NCBI RefSeq assembly: GCF_001544495.1
Contig: NZ_FCNZ02000005.1
Span: 265,243-329,242 of the forward strand
DNA from: Caballeronia telluris
GTDB taxonomy: Bacteria > Pseudomonadota > Gammaproteobacteria > Burkholderiales > Burkholderiaceae
Length of the DNA: 64,000 nt
Reading direction: 5' to 3'
Positions within the stretch are counted from its first letter, which is position 1. Every line of letters begins with the position of its first letter. Shown piece by piece: positions 45,148 to 53,177 of the stretch. The notes under the pieces were generated by a model. It saw only the letters and a list, made by a program, of their open reading frames with translations, made no database searches and was not told the DNA's origin. A program made the translations under genes and the position numbers.

Positions 45148-45996
45148 AAACAGATGATCCTCGCTTGGAGCAGTGGCCTGGGTATCGCGAAACGCCTGAA
45201 GTGCTCGACGAAACGAACCGCAAAATGGAGGAACGATTTCAGGCGGCAAAAACCGCCTCGAACCGCTCTCCAGCAGGAAAAGGTACCGCGCACCTGCACC
45301 GCAGGCGCATCGGAGAACAGAGAGTGTATGACGTGCCGATGTACATCACCCTGAACATGAGCCGCGCACAATTGCCCCGATCGCGAGCTTTCTTGCAGAC
45401 AAAATCGCGGGGCGCTTGAAGCGCTATTATTCTGAAGACAAATTAAATAAATTGCGAAGAGTACTCAGTGCGGTGCGCCACTTATAGATGAATAGGAGCG
45501 GTTCGCAGACGTGGACAAAAGCTCCCCGCCGCCCGGCCGTCATAAACTGGGGCCGAAACAAGGATGTTGGACTATTTCATTTTACCGGCACGTCATTGAT
45601 GGCCGCGATGGCCGCTCGCCTTGAGCGCTGCCCGTCATATCGGCCAGTGTGGCCGCGAATAGCGATGAAAAGAGATTCGCTGATGAGCCACGTTCCGTTA
45701 CCATTTAATAAGCAGAGCATATCCTGCTTTTGCGTGCGAAAGCGCACGATGAAAATAACAGTGGTTGAAGTAGATTCAACTTGTCAACCGACGGGCGCAG
45801 TCACGTTCCACGATTTGCGTACCGTTCAATATACGACGCTGCGCAGCAGCGCAATCGTTAAACATCCGGCCGGGTGCGAACTCGCCACCCGAGCAATGGC
45901 CTGGACTATCTGAGCGGCCTTCAAGATCGGTCTGTATCTCAACGGCGCTCACATACAGATTTCAATCATTAGTACATCTATATAATGGGGAAATTC
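45148..45996. other. long divergent non-coding region
   Basis: These 849 bases lie between wzx (minus) and the tyrosinase gene (plus). The part from 45420 to 45480 is AT-rich. A frame at 45488-45913 is open, but it lacks a good ribosome site, has uneven codon use and resembles no known protein, so I do not call it. TATAAT at 45981-45986, just before the tyrosinase start, may be a -10 element. No copy of the EPS leader motif was found here. Confidence 0.5.
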
Positions 45997-47499
45997 ATGA
46001 CTTATCCGAAAATCAACCGGCGAGCTTTTCTGGGGGGCGCTGCTACGGCAATTTCCTGGGCCTCGTTTCCGTATATGGCGGCGGCCGCCACTCCGGTCGT
46101 TCGCCTCGAATGGCAGCAGTTCAAATCGACGACGCACTACGAGGCGTTTTATAGAGCGGTAGCCACGATGCTGGCCAACCCCAATGCGAACGATCCGAAT
46201 TCATGGCAATACTGGACGAATGTGCATGTCAACTACTGTCCGCACAAGCAGCCGTATTTCCTGGCCTGGCACCGGGGTTATCTCTACTATCTCGAGCGGC
46301 AGATCAGGCTCGTATCAGGCGACAAAACATTCACGCTTCCGTACTGGGACTGGTTCGCAAACCCCAACATACCGAGCGAGTTCACCGATAGCGCAACCGG
46401 CAACCCGCTCTATTGCCCGCGGCTGAATACGAATGTCTACAGCGCACTCGATCTGTCGCCTTTCGCTGCCACCACGGTGAATTTTCAACGCGGCACCGCA
46501 AATTCTTTCGAAGAGAAGTTCGAGACCGCTCCGCATAATCCGGTGCACAACATCATCGGCATCTCGATGGCGACGATGCAGTCGCCGCGCGATCCGATCT
46601 TCTATCTGCATCACGCCAACATCGACAGGCTGTGGCACGCATGGTCGCTTCCGGACGGAAGGACGATGCCCGTTCCGAGCGATCCGTATTGGGCCGGAAC
46701 GTTCACCTACGCCAATGGCCTGACCATCAACAAGGAACAAACGTATTCGAACCGCAGTCGGCTCGGCTATGACTACGCGAATACCACGAGGCCGACGGCG
46801 TTGCCGCGCCAAGCGGAAGCGGGTCGCATCATCCGCGTCCAGGCGCAGATTTCGCCGATCCGCACACGCCCGGCGATCAGGTCCTTTGCCGCCACACCCG
46901 CACGCACAATCGCGGCCGGCCAGCGTTCGATTGGCGGTGTCAAAGGCCTCGCACTGGCACAAGAGTCGGTGAGCGCTCGCGTGACGGGAGAAGCAAATTC
47001 GGTCAAGCCGCTGCAGGACATGCTGTCGGCAACCGCCCAGAGCTTCGACGCGGCGGCGCAGGGGTCGGCGGCGGCATCTGCACTGGCGCAGAAGAGCACG
47101 AGTCAATACAAGTCCATCAAGATCGTATTCGACGACATCGCGATAACGCGTGCCGGCGCTTCCGGCGGCTACTTCTATAACGTCTACTTGAATCTGCCCG
47201 AAGGCATCGACATCGATTCCGCACGCTCGAGGTATTTCATCGGGACGTTCGGGGCCTTCGAACTCGCCGGCGCGGCGCATCACGGAATGATGATGCTTGA
47301 GTTTCCGGCGACGGCGGCGCTTCTGAGAGCGGGTGTCGGAAACGCGCGCGAGTATGTCGTTTCGCTCGTTCGCGTGGACGGTCCGAACGCGCCGAAGGGG
47401 CAGGTGCTGTCGATTGGCGAAGTCCGCGTCGAACTGTCGACTGAAACGCCGTACATCGTTTCACCGGCCGGTACCCGCAAGCCGGGCGACGCCTACTAA
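45997..47499 (+). CDS. Tat-exported tyrosinase / polyphenol oxidase
   Basis: The 500-residue protein begins with a twin-arginine signal (NRRAFLGGAATA). It contains the tyrosinase central domain: copper A His residues in VHVNYCPHKQPYFLAWHRG (about 77-92) and copper B in HNPVHN and FYLHHANIDRLWHAW (about 170-210). The last 250 residues include a beta-rich polyphenol-oxidase-type extension near 370-490. It would oxidise phenols to quinones in the periplasm. I prefer the ATG at 45997 over 45985 because GGGGA lies five bases before it. It is an unusual gene within an EPS locus and is followed by a strong terminator. Confidence 0.9.
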   Translation: MTYPKINRRAFLGGAATAISWASFPYMAAAATPVVRLEWQQFKSTTHYEAFYRAVATMLANPNANDPNSWQYWTNVHVNYCPHKQPYFLAWHRGYLYYLERQIRLVSGDKTFTLPYWDWFANPNIPSEFTDSATGNPLYCPRLNTNVYSALDLSPFAATTVNFQRGTANSFEEKFETAPHNPVHNIIGISMATMQSPRDPIFYLHHANIDRLWHAWSLPDGRTMPVPSDPYWAGTFTYANGLTINKEQTYSNRSRLGYDYANTTRPTALPRQAEAGRIIRVQAQISPIRTRPAIRSFAATPARTIAAGQRSIGGVKGLALAQESVSARVTGEANSVKPLQDMLSATAQSFDAAAQGSAAASALAQKSTSQYKSIKIVFDDIAITRAGASGGYFYNVYLNLPEGIDIDSARSRYFIGTFGAFELAGAAHHGMMMLEFPATAALLRAGVGNAREYVVSLVRVDGPNAPKGQVLSIGEVRVELSTETPYIVSPAGTRKPGDAY

Positions 47500-47503
47500 A
47501 GCG

Positions 47504-47539
47504 AAAGGAAGTCCGGCTTTTGCCGGACTTCCTTTTTGT
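47504..47539 (+). terminator. rho-independent terminator after the tyrosinase gene
   Basis: A 14-base-pair stem (GGAAGTCCGGC core, loop TTTT) is followed by TTTTT on the plus strand. It begins five bases past the tyrosinase stop and isolates this gene from the wzy leader. Confidence 0.93.
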
Positions 47540-47573
47540 TTCCCGCGCCCGACGATGGCCGCCCACGGTAAGC

Positions 47574-47655
47574 CGTAATACAAATAAAATAACGCTATGC
47601 ACGCGGCGCTAGCGCTTCCGCTCGATCTATTCTCGTGTGCGCTAGTCAACATACC
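47574..47655 (+). promoter_or_regulatory. conserved EPS leader element, copy A (upstream of wzy)
   Basis: This block shares three parts with the element at 52789-52875. They are CGTAATACAAATAAAA at the left, GGCGCTAGCGCTTCCG at 47605-47620, and the core at 47632-47655 (CTCGTGTGCG, one variable base, TAGT, one variable base, AACATAC). The last two parts start exactly 27 bases apart in both copies. It lies 327 bases before the wzy ATG and points toward it. It could be an activator site or a transcribed leader element like ops/JUMPStart. Confidence 0.7.
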
Positions 47656-47981
47656 GTAGCTATCCGATGTTGAAATCTATATGTTCCAGCACTCTTTGGC
47701 GCGACCCCGGTTGCGCTAAAGTACGCTGCGTCACGTGCGCCGGGATTCGATCCTCTGTCGAGTAGCTTCGACCGCTTCCCGTGCAAGACAACCCACTTTT
47801 ACCGATCGCGAGAAAGGGGAATTTGCCTTTTATGCATTGCTTTTTGTTGGGCGACGATCTGCGTAGCGGGCGCCCACCACCGCCAGCCTCACGTCGTCCA
47901 TAAGGACCGCGTCTTAACGACCGCTCAGCACGCGCGCCTGGCGATCCGCGATAATCAGTGCATTCCAAGATGGAGCAATCA
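47656..47981 (+). other. leader region of wzy
   Basis: The 326 bases between the conserved element and the wzy start hold no convincing gene. Short runs such as TTTTT at 47841-47845 and the sequence CGCGAGAAAGGGGAA near 47806 are present, but no clear hairpin-plus-U-run attenuator was found. It is probably an untranslated leader. Confidence 0.4.
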
Positions 47982-49184
47982 ATGTATCCGAGGATAGTCT
48001 CCGCACTGTTCTACATGTTCTTCACCTGCGTGATCTTCAATCCCGAGGTGAACGGCTTCACGATCTACTTCTATCTGTTCATTCCGTTCCTCGATCCGGG
48101 ATTCTCGCGGTTCCTCGCGTCCACGGTCCGTCGCTGGAGCGTGCCGCTGCTCGTTGCCGTCCTCCTTAGTCTGACGGGATCGCCGAGCGTGGCGGTGCGC
48201 GTCATTTCGCTCGCGATCTGTATCGGCTACATCCTCTATACGATGGGTCGTCGCATCAACTATCTGCATCACTGGATGGCGATCAACGTCGGATTCGCCC
48301 TGGTGCAATTCACGCTGTATTACGTGGACAAGGGCCTCGCGTGGCAACTCGGGCCGACGCAGCTCGCCAAGACGATCTGGGGCCCGTACGCGACCAAGAC
48401 ATTCACCAACTTCTTCGAGATCTTCTACTTCGCTCGCGTGTCGGGCTTCTCGAGAGAAGCGGGCTTCTTCTCGTCGCTGCTGCTGAGTTCGCTGGTCCTC
48501 TATTTGTTCACCGAAAAGGTGAACAAGAAGATGGTCTTCGTCTACTTCTTCGGCCTCTTCATCGGGTTCTCGAAGTCGTCGATGTTGCTGTTCATCTTCG
48601 CGGCCCTGTATCCGTTCCGTCACAAGTTGCGGGCGGTTCATCCGCTCGTGATCCTGGTGGCATTCATAGGGTCGGTGAGCCTCATGTCGATCTATCTGGC
48701 GGATCACGGCTTCTTCGGCTCGGAGACGTTCGCCCACCGGTTCGGCGGTTATCCGTTCATGTACGATGCGCGGCTTGAGGATCTACTCTTCGGGATCACG
48801 CCGGCGGACGTGCTCGCGCACTACAAGTATTTGCCGTACATCCGTATGGTCGAGCCCGAAGCGCTTGCCGGCGTGCCGTTCGCCGGCCTCCCTGCCAGCG
48901 TCGCGGACATGGGACTCTTCAGCGCCCTGCTTCTCTTTGGCGTCGTCGCGTTCACGGCAAGCGACGGATTCGTCATGGCGCTGCTCCTGCTGATCACGTC
49001 GACGGTCAGCATTACCAGCGTGACGTCGTTTGTGCCGATCGCGTATGTCGTGCTCTACTGGCCGCGCTTCTGCGCTTATCGCGCTCAACGCATGCAACAG
49101 CTTGCAGACGAGCAGCAGACGCCGAAGAATCCGCTGAACCGGTTCCGCCGTGCGGGGCGGCAAGCGGCTTTATCGAGGACCTGA
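47982..49184 (+). CDS. wzy: Wzy-type polysaccharide polymerase
   Basis: The 400-residue hydrophobic protein has about 10-12 membrane segments and a polar periplasmic loop around residues 245-310 (HGFFGSETFAHRFGGYPFMY), the typical layout of EPS polymerases. It would join repeat units flipped by the wzx product. The ATG at 47982 has GGAG six bases upstream; GTG and ATG codons further up have no such site. The C-terminal 40 residues are cytoplasmic and basic. It is unlike the polymerase at 5809-7254, so the two loci may make different polymers. Confidence 0.82.
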   Translation: MYPRIVSALFYMFFTCVIFNPEVNGFTIYFYLFIPFLDPGFSRFLASTVRRWSVPLLVAVLLSLTGSPSVAVRVISLAICIGYILYTMGRRINYLHHWMAINVGFALVQFTLYYVDKGLAWQLGPTQLAKTIWGPYATKTFTNFFEIFYFARVSGFSREAGFFSSLLLSSLVLYLFTEKVNKKMVFVYFFGLFIGFSKSSMLLFIFAALYPFRHKLRAVHPLVILVAFIGSVSLMSIYLADHGFFGSETFAHRFGGYPFMYDARLEDLLFGITPADVLAHYKYLPYIRMVEPEALAGVPFAGLPASVADMGLFSALLLFGVVAFTASDGFVMALLLLITSTVSITSVTSFVPIAYVVLYWPRFCAYRAQRMQQLADEQQTPKNPLNRFRRAGRQAALSRT

Positions 49185-49228
49185 GCAGCTTCCTTCGCAA
49201 TAGGCGCCCCGCGCTGTAGTCACACACG

Positions 49229-49277
49229 AGCCCGGTTCTGCCCGCATCGACGATGATGCGAATCGAACCGGGCTTTT
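49229..49277 (+). terminator. terminator after wzy
   Basis: AGCCCGGTTC and GAACCGGGCT form a ten-base-pair stem around a 26-base loop and are followed by TTT. The loop itself can fold further (GCATCGACGATGATGC). It lies 45 bases past the wzy stop, ahead of the converging acyltransferase gene. Confidence 0.7.
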
Positions 49278-49408
49278 CCATTTCCGTTCGACGTTCTGGC
49301 GGAGCATACGCGGGTCGCGGCAACCGCGATTCGTCTGCGCAAACGAAAGAGGCGCGCCGTTGGGCGCACCTCGCTTAACAACCGTTAGTCAGGGCAAGCC
49401 GCCTGCAA

Positions 49409-50590
49409 TCAGCGGCGACCGTTTTTATCGGGCGCCGGCTCGCCGATATAAACGCCAGCGGGCGCGGCCGTCGCCGCGCGGCGACTCGACGTCAATGCAT
49501 GTCCAAGCCGGATGCAAGGCGCCTCGACCAGACGGAAGCTGAGCCACGACAATGCGATCGCAAACACGGCACTGATCGCCATATAGAGACCAAGCGGGCC
49601 GCCATCCCAGCCCCATCGCTGACAGGCCCAGTAAAGCACATAGACCGGCACGCCGTGCAGCAGGTAAAGCGAATAGCTGATCTCGCCCATCCACGCAAAG
49701 AATCGCAGGTGGATCTTCCAGACCGTCGCCAGCAGCGCGAAGACCGCCAATCCAATGAGGTAGCTCACTGAATTGATGACGTGCTCGGGATCGTGCTGGA
49801 TGATCGCGACCGCAAAGGTCAGCACCGAGATGCTGGCAACCACACCGGTGACAGCGATGAACGCCTTTCGGTACGACCAGTCGAGCTTGCATCCTCGTAC
49901 ACCCGGCAGGCTGAACACCACGCGCGCGTCGGGATTGTCATAGACCTGCCGGAAGCAGGCGCCCCAAAACATGATCGACAAGTGATACAGCATGCCCTTG
50001 TACTGACCGAGCGCGCTGGCCGGAACCATCTTCAGCGCGGACGTGATAACGAACGCGGCACCAAGCGAGACGCAAACGACGCACAGGTCCCGCATCCGCT
50101 GCAGCCCGCCCTGCCAGAACAGCACGAGACACAGTACATAGAACACCAGTTCAGTTTCGAGCGTCCAGTAATGCCCCATCATCTCCGGATGACCGAGTGC
50201 GTCGGGCAGCATCGTCGCATTCGCGAGCCACATGGCCGCTTCTGTCGGCTTGTCGAAGAGAAAACGGTAAGCGAGATACCCCAACGGGATCGACACCCAG
50301 AACGCCGGATACAACCGGAAGAACCGCCTGATGACGAACCGGCGCGTGCCGGCGGCAAGCGGCCCATACAGACTCTTGGGAATCAGCAAGCCGCTCAGCG
50401 CAAAGAACACGACGACGCCGATGCGCCCGAAGTTTGCGTAATACGGCAGCTTGTGCAGCCATTCTCCCGAGCCTGCGATGCGGGAGAAGACTTCGGCGTA
50501 ATGCATCCACATCACGAACAAGACCGCGACGGCCCGGATCGCATCGATGTGGGACATACGGTTAGGCAATACGGCGGCTGGTGTCTTCAA
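49409..50590 (-). CDS. membrane acyltransferase (acyltransferase 3 / OafA-like)
   Basis: The 393-residue protein has about ten membrane helices and the acyltransferase-3 motifs HIDAIRAVAVLFVMWMHY at the N-terminus (catalytic His) and FGRIGVVVFFALSGLLIP near residue 55. Family members O-acetylate surface polysaccharides using cytoplasmic acetyl-CoA. Placement between wzy and a secreted glycosidase gene in the EPS locus fits this role. It has a 230-base leader containing the conserved EPS motif in the same orientation. Confidence 0.9.
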   Translation of the reverse strand: MKTPAAVLPNRMSHIDAIRAVAVLFVMWMHYAEVFSRIAGSGEWLHKLPYYANFGRIGVVVFFALSGLLIPKSLYGPLAAGTRRFVIRRFFRLYPAFWVSIPLGYLAYRFLFDKPTEAAMWLANATMLPDALGHPEMMGHYWTLETELVFYVLCLVLFWQGGLQRMRDLCVVCVSLGAAFVITSALKMVPASALGQYKGMLYHLSIMFWGACFRQVYDNPDARVVFSLPGVRGCKLDWSYRKAFIAVTGVVASISVLTFAVAIIQHDPEHVINSVSYLIGLAVFALLATVWKIHLRFFAWMGEISYSLYLLHGVPVYVLYWACQRWGWDGGPLGLYMAISAVFAIALSWLSFRLVEAPCIRLGHALTSSRRAATAAPAGVYIGEPAPDKNGRR

Positions 50591-51407
50591 TGGCTATTCT
50601 CCTGGTGCGAAAGACCGTCATCGATTGCGCACCCGCTTCCCAGCGCGAACGGGCCGCTTCCGTCATTCGATGACGCCAAAGGATTCGTTACGAGACTGCC
50701 CTCGACGTCGAATTCTCGCCTGCGGCCCGGCTGACATTCACGATCATCTTGCGACGCCATGACTGAGCCGTCGCGCGGACCCTTCTACGACCGCCTACAT
50801 TTCCGCACCGTTAAGCGCGCGTATGTTCACTAGCGCACACGAGTAAAGATCGGCCAAAAGGACCAGAGGCGGGCTAGAAAAGTTGTCGTGTCCGACGCGC
50901 GATCGAGCCAGAGCGCTCATGGCCCGGACGCTCGCAAGCATAACCGTCATCCAGACAACGTGCACTCGCGCGTTGGAATAGCTTCCGACATGCCGCGGTA
51001 ATCAATGCTTCCGCACGAAACATGCACTGGAAACGAATTCGCTCGCGGTGTCCATCGCTCAGTTAGCGAGACATAAATACCGCATAGGGAAATCCCTGCA
51101 AACTCCCTTCGTACCCCTTCGCAATTACCGAAATGACGTCATCGACCGGTCATTTCATCCTACGAATACGCTTACCGTTTATCCATTTTCGAAATAGTCC
51201 TACTGTCAGTGCCGGTTTTTGCGTGCTGCACGCGGATGAATTAAGGCCATGCATGCTTAATCTACCAAACATCGGAAAAATTTTTATTTCATACGATAGT
51301 AGTAAAGAACAATTTCCCTAAAGCCGGAACTGTTACATCGAGTTACAGGCTTCAGCCAAAAGGTACGACTATACTCAGCGCCCATAGAAACCCGTAATTA
51401 CTTACCC
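50591..51407. other. long divergent non-coding region between acyltransferase and glycosidase genes
   Basis: These 817 bases hold the acyltransferase leader with the EPS motif at 50820-50843 and the upstream region of the glycosidase gene. AGGGAAATCCCT (about 51087-51098) is a small inverted repeat. TATACT near 51370 may be a -10 element for the glycosidase. The stretch 51170-51320 is AT-rich. No gene is convincing. Confidence 0.5.
50820..50843 (-). promoter_or_regulatory. conserved EPS leader motif, copy C (upstream of acyltransferase)
   Basis: Read on the minus strand, this is CTCGTGTGCG, then C, TAGT, then G, AACATAC and G. It matches the cores at 47632-47655 and 52852-52875 except at the two variable positions and the last base. 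It lies 230 bases before the acyltransferase start and points toward it. The larger block seen in the other two copies is not preserved here; only CTTTT/GGCCG-like similarity remains. Confidence 0.7.
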
Positions 51408-52556
51408 ATGTCGACCAAGCAAAACCATCAAGATCAGCAACAATTTCCTGAAATCGAATCGCAGGCCGCACTGAAGTTTCCTCGTCGGAAATTCCTGTCG
51501 GCAATGGCGGCTGGGGCCGGTAGCGTTGCCCTGTCCGCTTGCGGCGGCGGCGGCGCAGAAAGCGACCTCGCCGACGCGACCGCCAAGAGCGCCGAAATAG
51601 AAGCGACGGCGAAAGCGGCAACGACCGGTCAGAAGCTGTTCTATGGCATTAATGGTCACATGGCGTACAACTCCGGCATCTACAGCTACGTGACGCAGGC
51701 GAATCAAGTCAAGATCCTCAAGGATCTGGGCGCCACGGTTTATCGCGCCGACGTCGCAAGCGGCGGCATGGCGCAAGTCCTGGCAACGGCACTCAACGGC
51801 GCGTTCAAGGGCAGCGGCATCATCATCCTGCCGGTGCTGAACCCGCGCTCCGCCGGCTATGACGTCAAGAGTTCGGAATCGGCGGCGTACACGCTCGGCT
51901 ACAACCTCGCGGTGAACTGCACGCGGCCGCTCAAAGGCCTCGTTAAGTACATCGAATGCGGCAACGAACTCGACGTCGCGCTGAAAATCGGCGGCGACGG
52001 CAGCGCGACTACCGACTGGAATGCGTCCTATTGGCCGTCGTTCCGTGGCGTGATCCGCGGAATGATCGACGGCGTGAAGGCGATCGACTCGTCGATTCAG
52101 GTTGGCGTGAACGTCGGCATCCCGATGGCGTATCGCGCGCTCCAGATGCTCTGGAACGGCATCTCGCCGAATGGCACGGCGGCCGGTCGCGGCGGCGCGG
52201 CGCTCGTGCGCTGGGACTTCACGACGTACCACTGGTACAAGAGCTCGTACAACATCCAGCGCGCCGGCCGCACGGCTTCCGTCGACGTTCTGCAGATCCT
52301 CAAGGACTCGTTCGGCAAGCCGATCTGGCTGACGGAATTCGGCTGGTCGGGCTCGCAGGACACGAATGCATCGGCGGCGGCGTATGTGACGAGCGCGATG
52401 ACGCAGTACAAGTCGGTCAAGGACAAGTACAACATCCAGTGCGTCATGCTTTACGCAGTCATCGACGACAATTACGGTCTGGTGAAGACCGATGGCGTCA
52501 CGAAGACCGCAGCTTACGACGCATTCAAGAATTTCACCCGAGCGAATCCGGTCTGA
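51408..52556 (+). CDS. Tat-exported lipoprotein glycosidase (clan GH-A type)
   Basis: The 382-residue protein has a signal that combines twin arginines (FPRRKFLSAMAAGAG) with a lipobox (ALSAC, Cys about 44), so it is likely a Tat-exported lipoprotein. The mature part resembles clan GH-A enzymes: YIECGNELD near residue 183 supplies the acid/base Glu of the Asn-Glu motif, and IWLTEFGWSG near 307 supplies the nucleophile Glu. It may cut or edit the EPS outside the cell, in the way PslG (GH39) does for Psl; that parallel is inferred. A hairpin follows the gene. Confidence 0.8.
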   Translation: MSTKQNHQDQQQFPEIESQAALKFPRRKFLSAMAAGAGSVALSACGGGGAESDLADATAKSAEIEATAKAATTGQKLFYGINGHMAYNSGIYSYVTQANQVKILKDLGATVYRADVASGGMAQVLATALNGAFKGSGIIILPVLNPRSAGYDVKSSESAAYTLGYNLAVNCTRPLKGLVKYIECGNELDVALKIGGDGSATTDWNASYWPSFRGVIRGMIDGVKAIDSSIQVGVNVGIPMAYRALQMLWNGISPNGTAAGRGGAALVRWDFTTYHWYKSSYNIQRAGRTASVDVLQILKDSFGKPIWLTEFGWSGSQDTNASAAAYVTSAMTQYKSVKDKYNIQCVMLYAVIDDNYGLVKTDGVTKTAAYDAFKNFTRANPV

Positions 52557-52573
52557 TCAGCGATCAGCGACCG

Positions 52574-52604
52574 CCGTGCGCCGGCAGCGATTGCCGGCGC
52601 ACGG
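52574..52604 (+). terminator. hairpin after the lipoprotein glycosidase gene
   Basis: CCGTGCGCCGGCA and TGCCGGCGCACGG form a perfect 13-base-pair stem with a five-base loop, 17 bases past the stop. No U-run follows, so it may be a rho-assisted terminator or a stabilising hairpin. Confidence 0.6.
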
Positions 52605-53177
52605 TCAATTCGACTTGCATTACTCGCAAAATTTACTACGCTGCTTGGAGCCGCCTAAACGAAGCGCGGTTTTTGCACGAGCGCACGACGTGGCGCTTTT
52701 AGCGATCTTCTTGCCGTCCCGGGCACGCGCCAAACGATTGCGCATCAAATCGAATGCGTTTCAGATCAAGGCACAAGCGGGCCTCAAACGTAAGACAAAT
52801 AAAAAATCGAATAAAAACGATCGAGGCACTAGCACTTCCGCCGGTTTTTTACTCGTGTGCGGTAGTGAACATACGCTGTCTTGTCGAATCCGGAAGGTAC
52901 GGATTGCCCAGGCAGTGCCGACACCGCTTCTCCTGTCGCCCAGACTTCGCGCTTTGGCGCGCTGCTCTGATCCGTGCAGGAAAATTGCTTTCAAGGCACT
53001 GCGCAATCCGACGAAAACAGATTTGCGTCGCTAGCAGGCGGCGTCCGATCCGTACCGTTGTCGATGTCGAAGGCCGCGCCACAGCCCACCAGCCTGGCGC
53101 GTTACGGCTTGGTGACACCGGCAGCGGCATGCGGACATGCCGCGTACCGATTCTCGAATGAATGAGGAAAGCGTCAG
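52605..53177 (+). other. long leader region of the second wzc
   Basis: This 573-base stretch holds the conserved EPS element at 52789-52875 and then 302 bases to the wzc start. Several frames are open across parts of it, but none has a supported start or recognisable product. AT-rich runs (AAATAAAAAATC and GGTTTTTTAC) fall inside the conserved element. Confidence 0.5.
52789..52875 (+). promoter_or_regulatory. conserved EPS leader element, copy B (upstream of wzc)
   Basis: The parts are CGTAAGACAAATAAAA at the left, GGCACTAGCACTTCCG at 52825-52840 and the core at 52852-52875 (CTCGTGTGCG, G, TAGT, G, AACATAC, G). It aligns with the element before wzy with one five-base gap. The GCGGTAG inside the core resembles the ops sequence GGCGGTAG recognised by RfaH in enterobacteria. 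It lies 303 bases before the wzc ATG, in the same orientation. Confidence 0.7.

Noticed and set aside
45488..45913. 141-codon plus-strand frame between wzx and the tyrosinase gene
   Set aside because: No ribosome site, uneven codon use, AT-rich parts and no resemblance to any protein family; treated as non-coding spacer.
52900..52920. Minus-strand sequence with -24/-12-like GG and GC spacing in the wzc leader
   Set aside because: It points away from wzc and has no gene downstream in its direction within reach, so it is probably coincidental.
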